A stretch of 51,577 bases of DNA from JAFGCL01 sp964492335 (GTDB lineage Bacteria; Chloroflexota; Dehalococcoidia; UBA2247; RBG-13-53-26): contig CAZBJX010000015.1 in assembly GCA_964492335.1 (NCBI GenBank), positions 1-51,577 of the forward strand, in the 5' to 3' direction. Of this stretch, positions 32,253 through 40,756 are shown piece after piece. How positions within the stretch are numbered: position 1 is the first letter of the stretch; each line of letters opens with the position of its first letter. A program made the position numbers and the translations under genes. The notes below the pieces were generated by a model, which saw only the letters and a list, made by a program, of their open reading frames with translations, did no database searches and was not told where the DNA came from.

Positions 32253-32515
32253 GGGCTATAGTCACTATCATACTGTGCCCGCGCCACGGTATCAACAGGC
32301 GGGGAGGGGGCGGCCAGGAAGGGCGCCATCTCCCGGGCCAGGCAGATGAACGGGCCCAGGAAGAAGCCTGTGCCCACGACGATGAGCAGCAGCAGGGCCG
32401 CCTCGGAGAAGCAGCTGATCGAGTAGGTCCACCACCCCCTGCTTCTTGCCGTGGCCAGGGTGGGGATGACCACCTTCTGGGACGCCGATACGGTGTGCTG
32501 CAGCGGCTGCCTCAT
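32213..32515 (-). CDS. hypothetical single-pass membrane protein
   Basis: The minus-strand frame beginning at ATG 32515 encodes about 100 aa. It has an N-terminal polar part, one hydrophobic helix (about 38-60, ALLLLIVVGTGFFLGPFICL) and a Pro-rich tail. Codon third positions are strongly GC until the last quarter, as in real genes here. It overlaps the promoter and the first 40 nt of the next lipoprotein gene, which weakens the case for its C-terminus. The frame extends upstream to 32560. Real but uncharacterised is my best reading. Confidence 0.45.
   Translation of the reverse strand: MRQPLQHTVSASQKVVIPTLATARSRGWWTYSISCFSEAALLLLIVVGTGFFLGPFICLAREMAPFLAAPSPPVDTVARAQYDSDYSPCVLLLMADAVWR
32267..32295 (-). 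promoter_or_regulatory. promoter of the lipoprotein gene
   Basis: On the minus strand: TTGATA (plus 32290-32295), 17-nt spacer, TATGAT (plus 32267-32272). The transcript would start about 8 nt before the ATG, so the leader is nearly absent. Confidence 0.7.
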
Positions 32516-32603
32516 CACCGGCAGACCTGCCGCACCAGACTGCCAGCACCAGAACCGCATGTTACACCCGCTGTCAACACCGTGCCGGCGGGAGAGACCC
32601 CCG

Positions 32604-32633
32604 TTTACCGGGCAAGGACGGCCGTGTTAGAAT
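32604..32633 (+). promoter_or_regulatory. promoter of the rmuC/SbcCD-like/AddAB-like operon
   Basis: TTTACC (32604-32609), 18-nt spacer, TAGAAT (32628-32633). The ATG inside the -10 box (32632) cannot be the rmuC start. This supports GTG 32680, which has GGAGGGG 8 nt upstream. Confidence 0.6.
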
Positions 32634-32679
32634 GGCTGGGCCCGGGCCTGTATACGGCATCACTGGAGGGGCGCCTATC

Positions 32680-33990
32680 GTGGAAGCAGCAGTCCTGGCC
32701 GTCGCAGTGGTATCGCTGGCCATCTCGATCATCATCCTGATGGCCCTGCTGCGCTTGGGCTCGGGCGGCGAGGGCCGCCGGCTGGAGGCCGGGCTGCGGG
32801 AGGACCTCAGGGCCGCCAGGGAGGAGTCCGCCAGGGGCGCGCGGGACCTGCGCCAGGAGGTGGCCTCCGGCCAGAAGGGCCAGGCGGACTCGCTGGTCAG
32901 GGCCATAGGCGAAATGGGCCAGGCGCAGACGGAGCGGCTCGATCAGCTGGCCCGGCAGCTGAAGGCCCTCACGGACTCCAACCAGGACCGGCTGGAGGCC
33001 ATCCGCACCACCCTCGAGGGCCAGATGCGCCAGCTGCAGGAGAGCAACGAGAAGAGGCTGGACCAGATGAGGCAGACGGTGGACGAGAAGCTGCAGAGCA
33101 CCCTGGACAAGCGCCTCGGCGAGTCCTTCAAGCTGGTCGGCGAGCGCCTGGAAGCAGTGCAGCGGGGCCTGGGCGAGATGCAGAGCCTGGCCGCCGGCGT
33201 GGGGGACCTGAAGCGGGTCCTCTCCAACGTGAAGGCCCGGGGGACGTGGGCCGAGGTGCAGCTGGGCGCCATCCTGGAGCAGACGCTCACCCCCGATCAG
33301 TACGCCCGCAACGTGCACACGAAGGAAGCCTCCCCGGAGGTCGTGGAGTACGCCGTCCGCCTGCCCGGGCCGGGGGGCGGGGACTCCCAGATGTGGCTGC
33401 CCGTTGACTCCAAGTTCCCCCAGGAGGACTACCTGCGGCTCCTCGACGCCGCGGATGCGGCGGACCCCGACGCAGTCCAGAAGGCCGCGGCCGGCCTGAT
33501 GCGGGCCGTGCAATCGTCGGCGAAGGACATCAGGGACAAGTACATCGACCACCCCCGCACCACCGATTTCGCCATCATGTTCCTGCCCACTGAAGGGCTC
33601 TACGCGGAGGTCCTGCGCCAGCCGGGGCTGGTGGAGGACCTGCAGTCGAAGTACCGCGTCGTTGTGGCCGGGCCCACCACCATGACGGCCATCCTCAGCA
33701 GCCTGCGGATGGGCTTCCAGACGGTGGCCCTGGAGAAGCGGTCCCAGGAGATACAGATGGTCCTGGCCGCCGTGAAGACTGAGTTCGGCCGGTTCGGCGA
33801 CGTCCTGGACAGGGTCAGGAAGCAGCTCAGCACGGCCTCGAAGACCATCGACCAGACCCAGGTCCGCACCCGGGCCATGGAGCGCGCGCTCCGCGACGTC
33901 CAGGAGCTGCCGGAGGGGGAGGCCGCGCGGGTCCTGTCCATAGAGGAGCCCGAGGACCCCGGGGTGGCCGGCGCCGGAGGCGGGCCGTGA
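32680..33990 (+). CDS. rmuC: DNA recombination protein RmuC
   Basis: RmuC limits recombination/rearrangement at inverted repeats. About 436 aa. An N-terminal membrane anchor (about 4-25) precedes a long coiled coil (about 30-175, many Gln/Arg/Glu). The conserved nuclease-like core follows (KGRGTWAEVQLGAILEQ near 190, PVDSKFPQEDYLRLLDA near 245, FLPTEGLYAEVL near 305). GTG 32680 follows GGAGGGG. The stop overlaps the next start (GTGA), making it the first of five coupled genes. Confidence 0.92.
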   Translation: MEAAVLAVAVVSLAISIIILMALLRLGSGGEGRRLEAGLREDLRAAREESARGARDLRQEVASGQKGQADSLVRAIGEMGQAQTERLDQLARQLKALTDSNQDRLEAIRTTLEGQMRQLQESNEKRLDQMRQTVDEKLQSTLDKRLGESFKLVGERLEAVQRGLGEMQSLAAGVGDLKRVLSNVKARGTWAEVQLGAILEQTLTPDQYARNVHTKEASPEVVEYAVRLPGPGGGDSQMWLPVDSKFPQEDYLRLLDAADAADPDAVQKAAAGLMRAVQSSAKDIRDKYIDHPRTTDFAIMFLPTEGLYAEVLRQPGLVEDLQSKYRVVVAGPTTMTAILSSLRMGFQTVALEKRSQEIQMVLAAVKTEFGRFGDVLDRVRKQLSTASKTIDQTQVRTRAMERALRDVQELPEGEAARVLSIEEPEDPGVAGAGGGP

Positions 33991-35114
33991 GGTTCATCCA
34001 CACCGGCGACTGGCAGATGGGGATGAAGGCGGCGCACGCCGGCAGCGCGGCCGGGCGGGTGCGCGAGGAGCGCCTGGCGGCCGCCCGCCGGGTGGCCGCC
34101 GCGGCGCGGGACCTGGGAGCCGAGTTCCTCCTGGTGGCCGGGGACACCTTCGAGGACAATGGCGTGGAGCGGGCCCTGGTCCAGAAGGTGGCAGACATCC
34201 TGGGCAGCTGCCCCGTGCCGGTCTACCTGGTGCCGGGCAACCACGACCCGCTGGCCCCCGGGTGCGTCTGGGACCACCCCGCCTGGCACTCCATGGGGCA
34301 TGTCCACGTGCTGCGGGAGGAGAAGCCCGTGGAAATCCCCGGTGGCGCCCTCTACCCCTGCCCCGTCAGAGACAAGCAGTCGAGGAAGGACCCCACGGCA
34401 TGGGTCCCGGCAGCCGGCCCGGGGCCCATCAGGATAGGCCTGGCCCACGGGACGGTAGAGGGGGCCCCGCAGATGGAGCCGGACCATCCCGTTCCGCGCG
34501 ATGCCGCGGGGCGCGCGGGGCTGGACTACCTGGCGCTGGGGCACTGGCATTCGACCACCCTGTACCCGGCGCCCGACGGGGCCGTGCGGATGGCCTACTG
34601 CGGCACTCCCGAGGCGACCGGCTTCGGCGAGCGCGACAGCGGGAACATACTGGCGGTGGAGATCGCGGAGCCGGGGGCGCCCCCCATCGTCACCCCGACG
34701 CGCACCGGAGGCCTGACCTGGAAGGTCATCGAGGCGGACATCCGCCAGCCCGGCGACCTCCAGAGGGTCCGCCAGGACATCGACCTGGAGCGAAGCCCCG
34801 GGGCGACCCTGCTCCAGCTGCGCCTGAGGGGCCTGCTGGCCCCGGCCGAGCGCGACGAGGTGGCCCGCATCGAGCAGGTGCTGGCCTCCAGGTTCCTGTT
34901 CCACCACGTTGACAGCTCCGGCCTGCGGCCTTCCCCCGGGGACGCCGGCTGGCTGGCCGGCCTGCCGCCCGGCACACTGCAGACCGCAGCCGCCAGGCTG
35001 GAGGAGCTGTCGGACCCCGGGTTCGCCGGGAAGCGCCCCGAGGGCGCCTCCCCGGAGGTGGCCTCCAGGGCGTTGATAGAGCTCTACGCCCTGATGACGG
35101 AGGGGCCGCGTTGA
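33987..35114 (+). CDS. SbcD/YhaO-like DNA exonuclease (metallophosphoesterase)
   Basis: Dinuclear-metal nuclease of 375 aa. Phosphoesterase motifs: HTGDWQMG (5-12), where Gln replaces the usual His of DxH; GDTFEDN near 52; PGNHDPL near 81; LAHGTVEG near 152; GHWHST near 185. The C-terminal 170 residues form the capping domain. Start GTG 33987 overlaps the rmuC stop. The ATPase partner starts on the last base before the stop triplet of this gene (TTGA). Confidence 0.9.
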   Translation: MRFIHTGDWQMGMKAAHAGSAAGRVREERLAAARRVAAAARDLGAEFLLVAGDTFEDNGVERALVQKVADILGSCPVPVYLVPGNHDPLAPGCVWDHPAWHSMGHVHVLREEKPVEIPGGALYPCPVRDKQSRKDPTAWVPAAGPGPIRIGLAHGTVEGAPQMEPDHPVPRDAAGRAGLDYLALGHWHSTTLYPAPDGAVRMAYCGTPEATGFGERDSGNILAVEIAEPGAPPIVTPTRTGGLTWKVIEADIRQPGDLQRVRQDIDLERSPGATLLQLRLRGLLAPAERDEVARIEQVLASRFLFHHVDSSGLRPSPGDAGWLAGLPPGTLQTAAARLEELSDPGFAGKRPEGASPEVASRALIELYALMTEGPR

Positions 35115-37831
35115 TCCTGCGGTCGATACGCGTATCCGGCTGGCGCTGCTTCGCCGACCCCATCGAGGCGGGGCCCTTCCGGGAGGGCCTGAACGTCATC
35201 CACGCCCCCAACGCCTGCGGGAAATCCACCCTCTTCGAGGCCATGCTCCGCGGCCTCCTGGACGCCCACCGCGTCGGGGGGAGGGAAGTGGAGGCCATCC
35301 GGCCCTGGGGCCGCGATCTGGCACCCACGGTCACGGTAGAGTTCAGCCACGGCGGCCACGAATACCGCATCACCAAGCGCTTCCTCGACAGCCCTTCGTC
35401 CAGGCTGGAGAGAAAGGAGAACGGCCGCTTCGTCGGCCTGGCCGAGGCCGGCAAGGCCGACGAAGCGGTGCGGGCCATGATCACCCGGAGCCCTCCGGGC
35501 AGGGGCCTGGCCCGCCCGGAGAACTGGGGGCTGGCGCAGGTGCTGTGGACGGCGCAGGGCGAGCTGGCCCTGGAAGGCCTCTCCGGCGACGTGGTGGAGG
35601 ACATCAGCGCGTCCCTCAAGAGGCAGGTCGCCGGGCCGTCCGCGGGCCCGCTGGAGCGAAGGGTGGAGGAGGCCTACCTGCGGGTCTACACCCCCGGGGG
35701 CAAGTACCGGACAGGCAAGGATGCCGCGCCCGTGGTGCATCTGGGGGAGAAGCTCGAGGCCGCCCGCACGGAGCGCACCGTCGCCCTGGAGAGGCAGCGC
35801 CGGTACGAGGAGTCCTCCAGGCTGGTGCAGGACCTCAGGGCCGCCCGGACCCAGGCCGGCTATGACGCCGAGGCCATCGGCAAGGAGCTGAAGGAGGCCC
35901 GGGCCAGGGCCGGCGCCTTCCAGAAGCTGGCGTCCGAGAAGAAGGAGACGGCGGCCCGCGCCCGGGAGGAGGAGGCCAGGCACACCGATCTGAAGCGGCG
36001 CATGGAGGACATCGCCGGTGCCCGGAAGGGCATCGCAGAGGCCGCCGCAGCCCTGGGCAGAATGGAGGAAGACCTGCCCCTGCACGAGCGCCTGCTGCGG
36101 CAGCGCCAGAAGGAGGAGGCGGAAGCCAGGTCGGCGCTGGAAGACGCCCGCCGGGGCCGGCCCGGGGTGGATGCCGCACGGGAGCTGGCCGAGCAGGCCC
36201 GCGAGTTCGCGGACAACAACGCGGCCCTGGAAGCCCTGGCAGCGGAGGTGGCCAAGATCGCCGCGGCTCAGGAGGACCAGGGCAAGTGGAAGAAGGAGCG
36301 GGCGGAGCTGGTGGCCCCGGACCAGGGGAGGCTCAAGGCCATCCGCCAGGCGGTGAAGAAGCGCGATGAGGCGCGCCTGCTTGTCGGCAGGTCCCTGATA
36401 ACCCTGCAGGTGGTGCCGGAGGGGAGCGGCCGGCTGGTCATCGTAGCCGGGGATGACCCCGGCGAGGTGGGGCTGAGCCCCGGGGTCCCGGCGCAGGCCA
36501 CCGGTTCGCCCGAAGTGGTGGCCGAGCTGCCGGGCGTCTGCCGCATCAGGGCCTCCATACCGGTCGGCTCGGTGAAGGAGCACCGCCAGGAGCAGGCCGC
36601 CGCCGAGCGGGAGCTGCGGGAGCTCACGAAGCCGTTCGGGACAGCGGACATCGAGTCCCTGGAGGCCCTGCTGGAGAAGAGGCGGCGCCTGGACAGGAAG
36701 ATAAGCGACGCCGACAGCCAGATCGAAGCCTGGCTGTCAGGCCGCACGCTGGACCAGTTGCGGCTCCGGCATTCCGAGGCGCAGGCCATCCGCACGAGGA
36801 TGGCCCTGGCCCACCCCGAATGGCAGGGCAGGCCCCCCGACCCTGCGGCCCTCAAGGCGGCGGCGGATGACGCCGGCCGCGCCTTCGTGAACAGGGTGGA
36901 GAAGGTGGAATCCGCCTGGGAGGCGGCCCAGCAGGCCCTGGCCACGGCCCTTGTCGCCAGCGAAGGGGCCGGCTCGCAGGCCCAGGCGGCCAAGGCGGCC
37001 ATCAGGGGGCTCCAGGAGAGACTGGCCGATCTCACCTCCGACGGCAAATCGGACCAGCAGCGGGCCCGGGAGCTGGCCGCGACCGCCCTCTCCTGGGACG
37101 CCGCCAGGGCCATGCTGGAGGGAATAGAGGCCGCTCTCTCGGACTTCGGGGATGACCCGGTGGACACGGCGGCCCGGCTGGACAAGCAGGCCCGGGAAGC
37201 AGAGGAGGCGGCCAGCAGAGCCCTCATCGCGGAAAACCGGGAGGAGAGGCACCTGGAAGACCTCAACGCCGACGGCACCTACTCCCTGCTGGCAGTGGCG
37301 GAGGAGAGAGTAGCGGCGCTGGAAGCCGAGTTTGCCGCCCATGAGCTCGGCGCCAGGGCCATCCACCTCCTGAGGCACACGCTGGCCGGCTGCCGGGACG
37401 AGGCCCTGGCGGCCGTAGCCGGGCCGGTGGAGGCGGCGGCCACCCGGATGCTGGCCAGGATGGCCGGCGGGCGGCTGGGCCGCCTGGAGCTGGGCAGGGC
37501 CTTCGGGCCTTCCGGCGTCCATCCGGAGATCAGCGGGCAGGCCGTCTCCCTGGACAACGTCTCCGGCGGAGAAAAGGAGCAGGCCTACCTGGCCACCCGC
37601 CTGGCCCTGGCCGAGGTGCTGGCCGGGCAGGAGCGCCAGATGGTGGTCCTGGACGATGCCATGACCTGCACCGACGCCAGGCGCATGGCCCGGGTGATGG
37701 CCATCCTGGAAGAAGAAGCCGGCCGCCTGCAGATCATCATCCTGACCTGTCACCCGGAGAGATACCGGGGGCTGGAGGGCGCCGGCTTCCTGGACCTCGA
37801 GGCCCTGGTGAGGGAAGCCTCCCAGCCGTGA
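35111..37831 (+). CDS. SbcC/Rad50-like AAA ATPase lacking a zinc hook
   Basis: SMC-type ATPase of 906 aa, partner of the SbcD-like nuclease. Walker A is APNACGKST (32-40). Two long coiled-coil segments lie at about 210-425 and 500-770. The ABC signature SGGEKEQ is near 817. Walker B VVLDDAMT is near 843, with Asp-Asp where most relatives have Asp-Glu. No CxxC hook is found between the coils; instead a compact strand-rich domain of about 65 residues (428-495, from LITLQVVPEG to RIRASIPVG) occupies the apex. TTG 35111 overlaps the previous stop. Confidence 0.88.
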   Translation: MILRSIRVSGWRCFADPIEAGPFREGLNVIHAPNACGKSTLFEAMLRGLLDAHRVGGREVEAIRPWGRDLAPTVTVEFSHGGHEYRITKRFLDSPSSRLERKENGRFVGLAEAGKADEAVRAMITRSPPGRGLARPENWGLAQVLWTAQGELALEGLSGDVVEDISASLKRQVAGPSAGPLERRVEEAYLRVYTPGGKYRTGKDAAPVVHLGEKLEAARTERTVALERQRRYEESSRLVQDLRAARTQAGYDAEAIGKELKEARARAGAFQKLASEKKETAARAREEEARHTDLKRRMEDIAGARKGIAEAAAALGRMEEDLPLHERLLRQRQKEEAEARSALEDARRGRPGVDAARELAEQAREFADNNAALEALAAEVAKIAAAQEDQGKWKKERAELVAPDQGRLKAIRQAVKKRDEARLLVGRSLITLQVVPEGSGRLVIVAGDDPGEVGLSPGVPAQATGSPEVVAELPGVCRIRASIPVGSVKEHRQEQAAAERELRELTKPFGTADIESLEALLEKRRRLDRKISDADSQIEAWLSGRTLDQLRLRHSEAQAIRTRMALAHPEWQGRPPDPAALKAAADDAGRAFVNRVEKVESAWEAAQQALATALVASEGAGSQAQAAKAAIRGLQERLADLTSDGKSDQQRARELAATALSWDAARAMLEGIEAALSDFGDDPVDTAARLDKQAREAEEAASRALIAENREERHLEDLNADGTYSLLAVAEERVAALEAEFAAHELGARAIHLLRHTLAGCRDEALAAVAGPVEAAATRMLARMAGGRLGRLELGRAFGPSGVHPEISGQAVSLDNVSGGEKEQAYLATRLALAEVLAGQERQMVVLDDAMTCTDARRMARVMAILEEEAGRLQIIILTCHPERYRGLEGAGFLDLEALVREASQP

Positions 37832-37888
37832 TTCGGCATCCCCGCGCCGGCCGCGCGGCGGGCCGGCCGGCGAAGGAGTGTGCACCGC

Positions 37889-40756
37889 ATGAGCGTTGAG
37901 CTGCGCTTCCTGGGCTGGGACGCGCCGGCCACCTCCCGGGTCCGGGAGTTCCTGCTGCCGGAAGGCCCGGCAGGCCCGGTCGACCTGGCCGGGGACCTCA
38001 TCGTAGTCCCCACCAACCAGGCCGGCCGCAGGCTGCGCGAGGCGCTGGCCCTGCACTGCGCGGGACAGGGGACGGCGCTGTTCCCACCCCGCGTGCTCAC
38101 TCCCGGCGGCCTCCTCAAGCTGAGGGGGGACGGGGACGGCGCCGTGGCGGCGCCCCTGGAGTCGGCGGCAGCCTGGGCCGACGTCCTGGTGAAGGCCGAC
38201 CTCGGCCGCTACGGCGGCCTGTTCCCCGCCGGCGCGCCGTCCCAGGACTTCCTCTGGGCGCTGCGCACCGGCGAGATGATAGAAGGGCTGCGGTCCGCGC
38301 TGGCGGACGGCGGGCTCCGCCTCGAAGACGTCCTGCGGGACTTCGGCCACCTGCTGGAAGAGGCGGAGCGCTGGCAGGACCTGCGGCAGCTGGAGAAGGC
38401 GTACCTGGAGCGCCTCAGCGCGCTGGGCCTGGAGGACCGGTGCCTCCGGATGCTGCAGGATGCCGAAGGCCCCGGGGTGCCGGGCGGGGCCGAGCGCATC
38501 GTGCTGGCGGTTGTCCCGGACCCGACCCCGTTGCTGGTGCGCAAGCTGGAGCGCCTGGCGGAGCGAATGCCCGTCGTCATCCTGGTCCATGCGCCGGGGG
38601 CCCTGGCCGGTTGCTTCGACACCTGGGGGCGGCCTCTTCCGGAGGGGTGGCGGGAGCGCCCTATCGACATCCCCGACCCCGGCGAGAACATCCTCCTCTG
38701 CGGCCCGCCCTGGTCGCAGAGCCGCAAGGTGCTGGAGATCATGGCCCGGGAGGCCGGGCGCTTCGGGCCGGCCGACGTGGCCCTCGGCGTTCCCGATGAG
38801 GGAGTCATCCCCTTCCTGGAAGCTGACCTCGAAGGCGCCGGCCTGGTCCCGTTCAATCCGGCGGGAAGGCCGGCGGCCCGGCACCCGCTGGTCCAGGCCC
38901 TGCAGCTCCTTCGCGATGTGTGCGCCAACGGCGACTACCGGTCGGCCAGCGCCATGCTGCGCAACAGCGATTTCCTGGAGTCCCTGCAGCGCAGGCACGG
39001 CATTCCCCCCGGGCGGGTGCTGGAAGAGCTGGACCAGTGCCAGAACAGACACCTGCCGCAGTCGCTGGATGATCTGGCCCGGGCTTGCAGGGGGCCGGCG
39101 CCCGCCGGGGGCCAAGGCGAATTCCCCTGCCTGGCAGAGGCGGCCGGGATGCTCATGGACCACATGCGCGCCTTCGGGGCAACCGGTGTGGATGCCTGGC
39201 TGCGGTCTTTCCTCCAGGCGCTGTACGAGTCCCGCACCCTGGACTCCGGCAGGCCGCAGGACAGCGACTTCATGACCGTGGCCGAAGCCGTCAACGAAGG
39301 GCTGCAACGCCTGTCCCGGGGCCCGCTGGCCGCCATGGGGCTGGAGAAGACCTGCGCCATGGAGTTGCTCCTGTGGTCCCTGGCAAGAGAGGCCTGCTAC
39401 CCGGAGCCGGAGGAGGCCGTCATCGGCCTGGAGGGCTGGCTGGAGCTGCCGTGGAATGACGCCCCCTTCCTGATTGTCACCGGTATGAACGACGGGAAGG
39501 TGCCCGAAAGCCACCCGGCCGATGTCTTCCTGCCGGACAGCCTGCGGAGGCGGCTGGGCCTGCGGCACGACGACGACCGGCTGGCCAGGGATGCCTGCCT
39601 CATGGCCTCGCTGATCGAGACTCGACGGGAAGGGGGGCGCGCCTGCTTCATCGTCGGAAAGACGGGCGCCGGGGGAGATGTGCTGCGGCCCTCGCGGCTG
39701 CTGTTCCGCTGCAACGACGCCGGGCTGCCCGGGCGGGCCGGGCAGCTCTTCGCCACCCCGGCCGAGGCGCGGGCCGGGCATCCCTCCAGCATATCCTTCC
39801 GCCTGGAGGCCGCGGCCCCGCCGGACCTGCCGGCCGAGGGGTTCCAGCTCAAGAGGATACGGGTGACCGATTTCCGGGACTACCTCCACTGCCCCTTCCG
39901 CTACTACCTCAAGCACGTGCTGGGCATGAAGGCGCTGGACGATCAGAAGACGGAGATGGACGCCATGGACTTCGGCTCGCTGGTCCACGACGCACTGCAC
40001 AGGATGGCCCTGGACGATGAGATGCGCCGCACCCGGGACGTTGACCGGCTGCAACGGTTCCTCTGTGCGCGGGCGGCGGACTGGGTGACCGAACAGTTCG
40101 GGCCCTCGCCTCCCCTGCAGGTGGAGGTGCAGCTGGAGTCGGCCAGGCAGCGCCTGCGCCAGGCAGCCCGGATCCAGGCCAGCCTCCTTGCCGAGGGCTG
40201 GGAGATCATGCACGCCGAGATGGCCATCCGCGGCGAGCTGGAGGGGGTGCAGGTCCGGGGCAAGGTGGACCGCATAGACCGCCACCGGGAGACTGGGCAG
40301 ACCAGGCTGCTGGACTACAAGACCTCCGGGAGGGCCGGGGCGCCGGAAGCGGCCCACCTCGGGCCCGTCCCGGCGGGCGGTGAATGCCGGGACTACGCCC
40401 GGATCGAGGTGGCCGGCCGGCAGAGGCGCTGGACGGACCTGCAGGTCCCCCTGTATGCCATCCTGCTGTCGGCCGGCACAGAGCTGCGGGGGCCCTCCGA
40501 GCAGGGCTACTTCAACCTGCCCGCGGCCCTGGACGACACGGGCGTGGTCCTCTGGACAGGCCTGACCGCCGCCGTCCTGGAGTCGGCGCACGCCTGCGCC
40601 AGAGGGGTCATCACCGACATCAAGGACCACCGCTTCTGGCCCCCCGCGCCGAGGACAGCGCAGGACGAGTTCGGGGGCCTGTTCTGGGCCGATCCGGCCC
40701 TGTGCGTCAACGCGGAGGCCTTCCAGTCCTTCCTCCGCGGGGAGGAGAGGGCATGA
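37889..40756 (+). CDS. AddB-like protein with C-terminal PD-(D/E)XK nuclease
   Basis: About 955 aa. The N-terminal two thirds resemble the inactive helicase half of AddB (LIVVPTNQAGRRLREAL near 35), but no ATP-binding P-loop is present. The nuclease domain starts near 660 (DFRDYLHCPFRYYLKHVLG). It contains FGSLVHDALHR near 696, VRGKVDRID near 792 and the catalytic LLDYKTSG near 812. The CxxCxxxxxC half of the iron-sulfur staple of classical AddB is missing. ATG 37889 is preferred over GTG 37880, which is adjacent to the GGAG site. ATGA overlap with the next gene. Confidence 0.86.
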   Translation: MSVELRFLGWDAPATSRVREFLLPEGPAGPVDLAGDLIVVPTNQAGRRLREALALHCAGQGTALFPPRVLTPGGLLKLRGDGDGAVAAPLESAAAWADVLVKADLGRYGGLFPAGAPSQDFLWALRTGEMIEGLRSALADGGLRLEDVLRDFGHLLEEAERWQDLRQLEKAYLERLSALGLEDRCLRMLQDAEGPGVPGGAERIVLAVVPDPTPLLVRKLERLAERMPVVILVHAPGALAGCFDTWGRPLPEGWRERPIDIPDPGENILLCGPPWSQSRKVLEIMAREAGRFGPADVALGVPDEGVIPFLEADLEGAGLVPFNPAGRPAARHPLVQALQLLRDVCANGDYRSASAMLRNSDFLESLQRRHGIPPGRVLEELDQCQNRHLPQSLDDLARACRGPAPAGGQGEFPCLAEAAGMLMDHMRAFGATGVDAWLRSFLQALYESRTLDSGRPQDSDFMTVAEAVNEGLQRLSRGPLAAMGLEKTCAMELLLWSLAREACYPEPEEAVIGLEGWLELPWNDAPFLIVTGMNDGKVPESHPADVFLPDSLRRRLGLRHDDDRLARDACLMASLIETRREGGRACFIVGKTGAGGDVLRPSRLLFRCNDAGLPGRAGQLFATPAEARAGHPSSISFRLEAAAPPDLPAEGFQLKRIRVTDFRDYLHCPFRYYLKHVLGMKALDDQKTEMDAMDFGSLVHDALHRMALDDEMRRTRDVDRLQRFLCARAADWVTEQFGPSPPLQVEVQLESARQRLRQAARIQASLLAEGWEIMHAEMAIRGELEGVQVRGKVDRIDRHRETGQTRLLDYKTSGRAGAPEAAHLGPVPAGGECRDYARIEVAGRQRRWTDLQVPLYAILLSAGTELRGPSEQGYFNLPAALDDTGVVLWTGLTAAVLESAHACARGVITDIKDHRFWPPAPRTAQDEFGGLFWADPALCVNAEAFQSFLRGEERA

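Noticed and set aside
40384..40752. Extension of the AddA-like gene from 40384
   Set aside because: This stretch is the out-of-frame shadow of the AddB-like nuclease end; ATG 40753 overlaps that gene's stop as in the rest of the operon.
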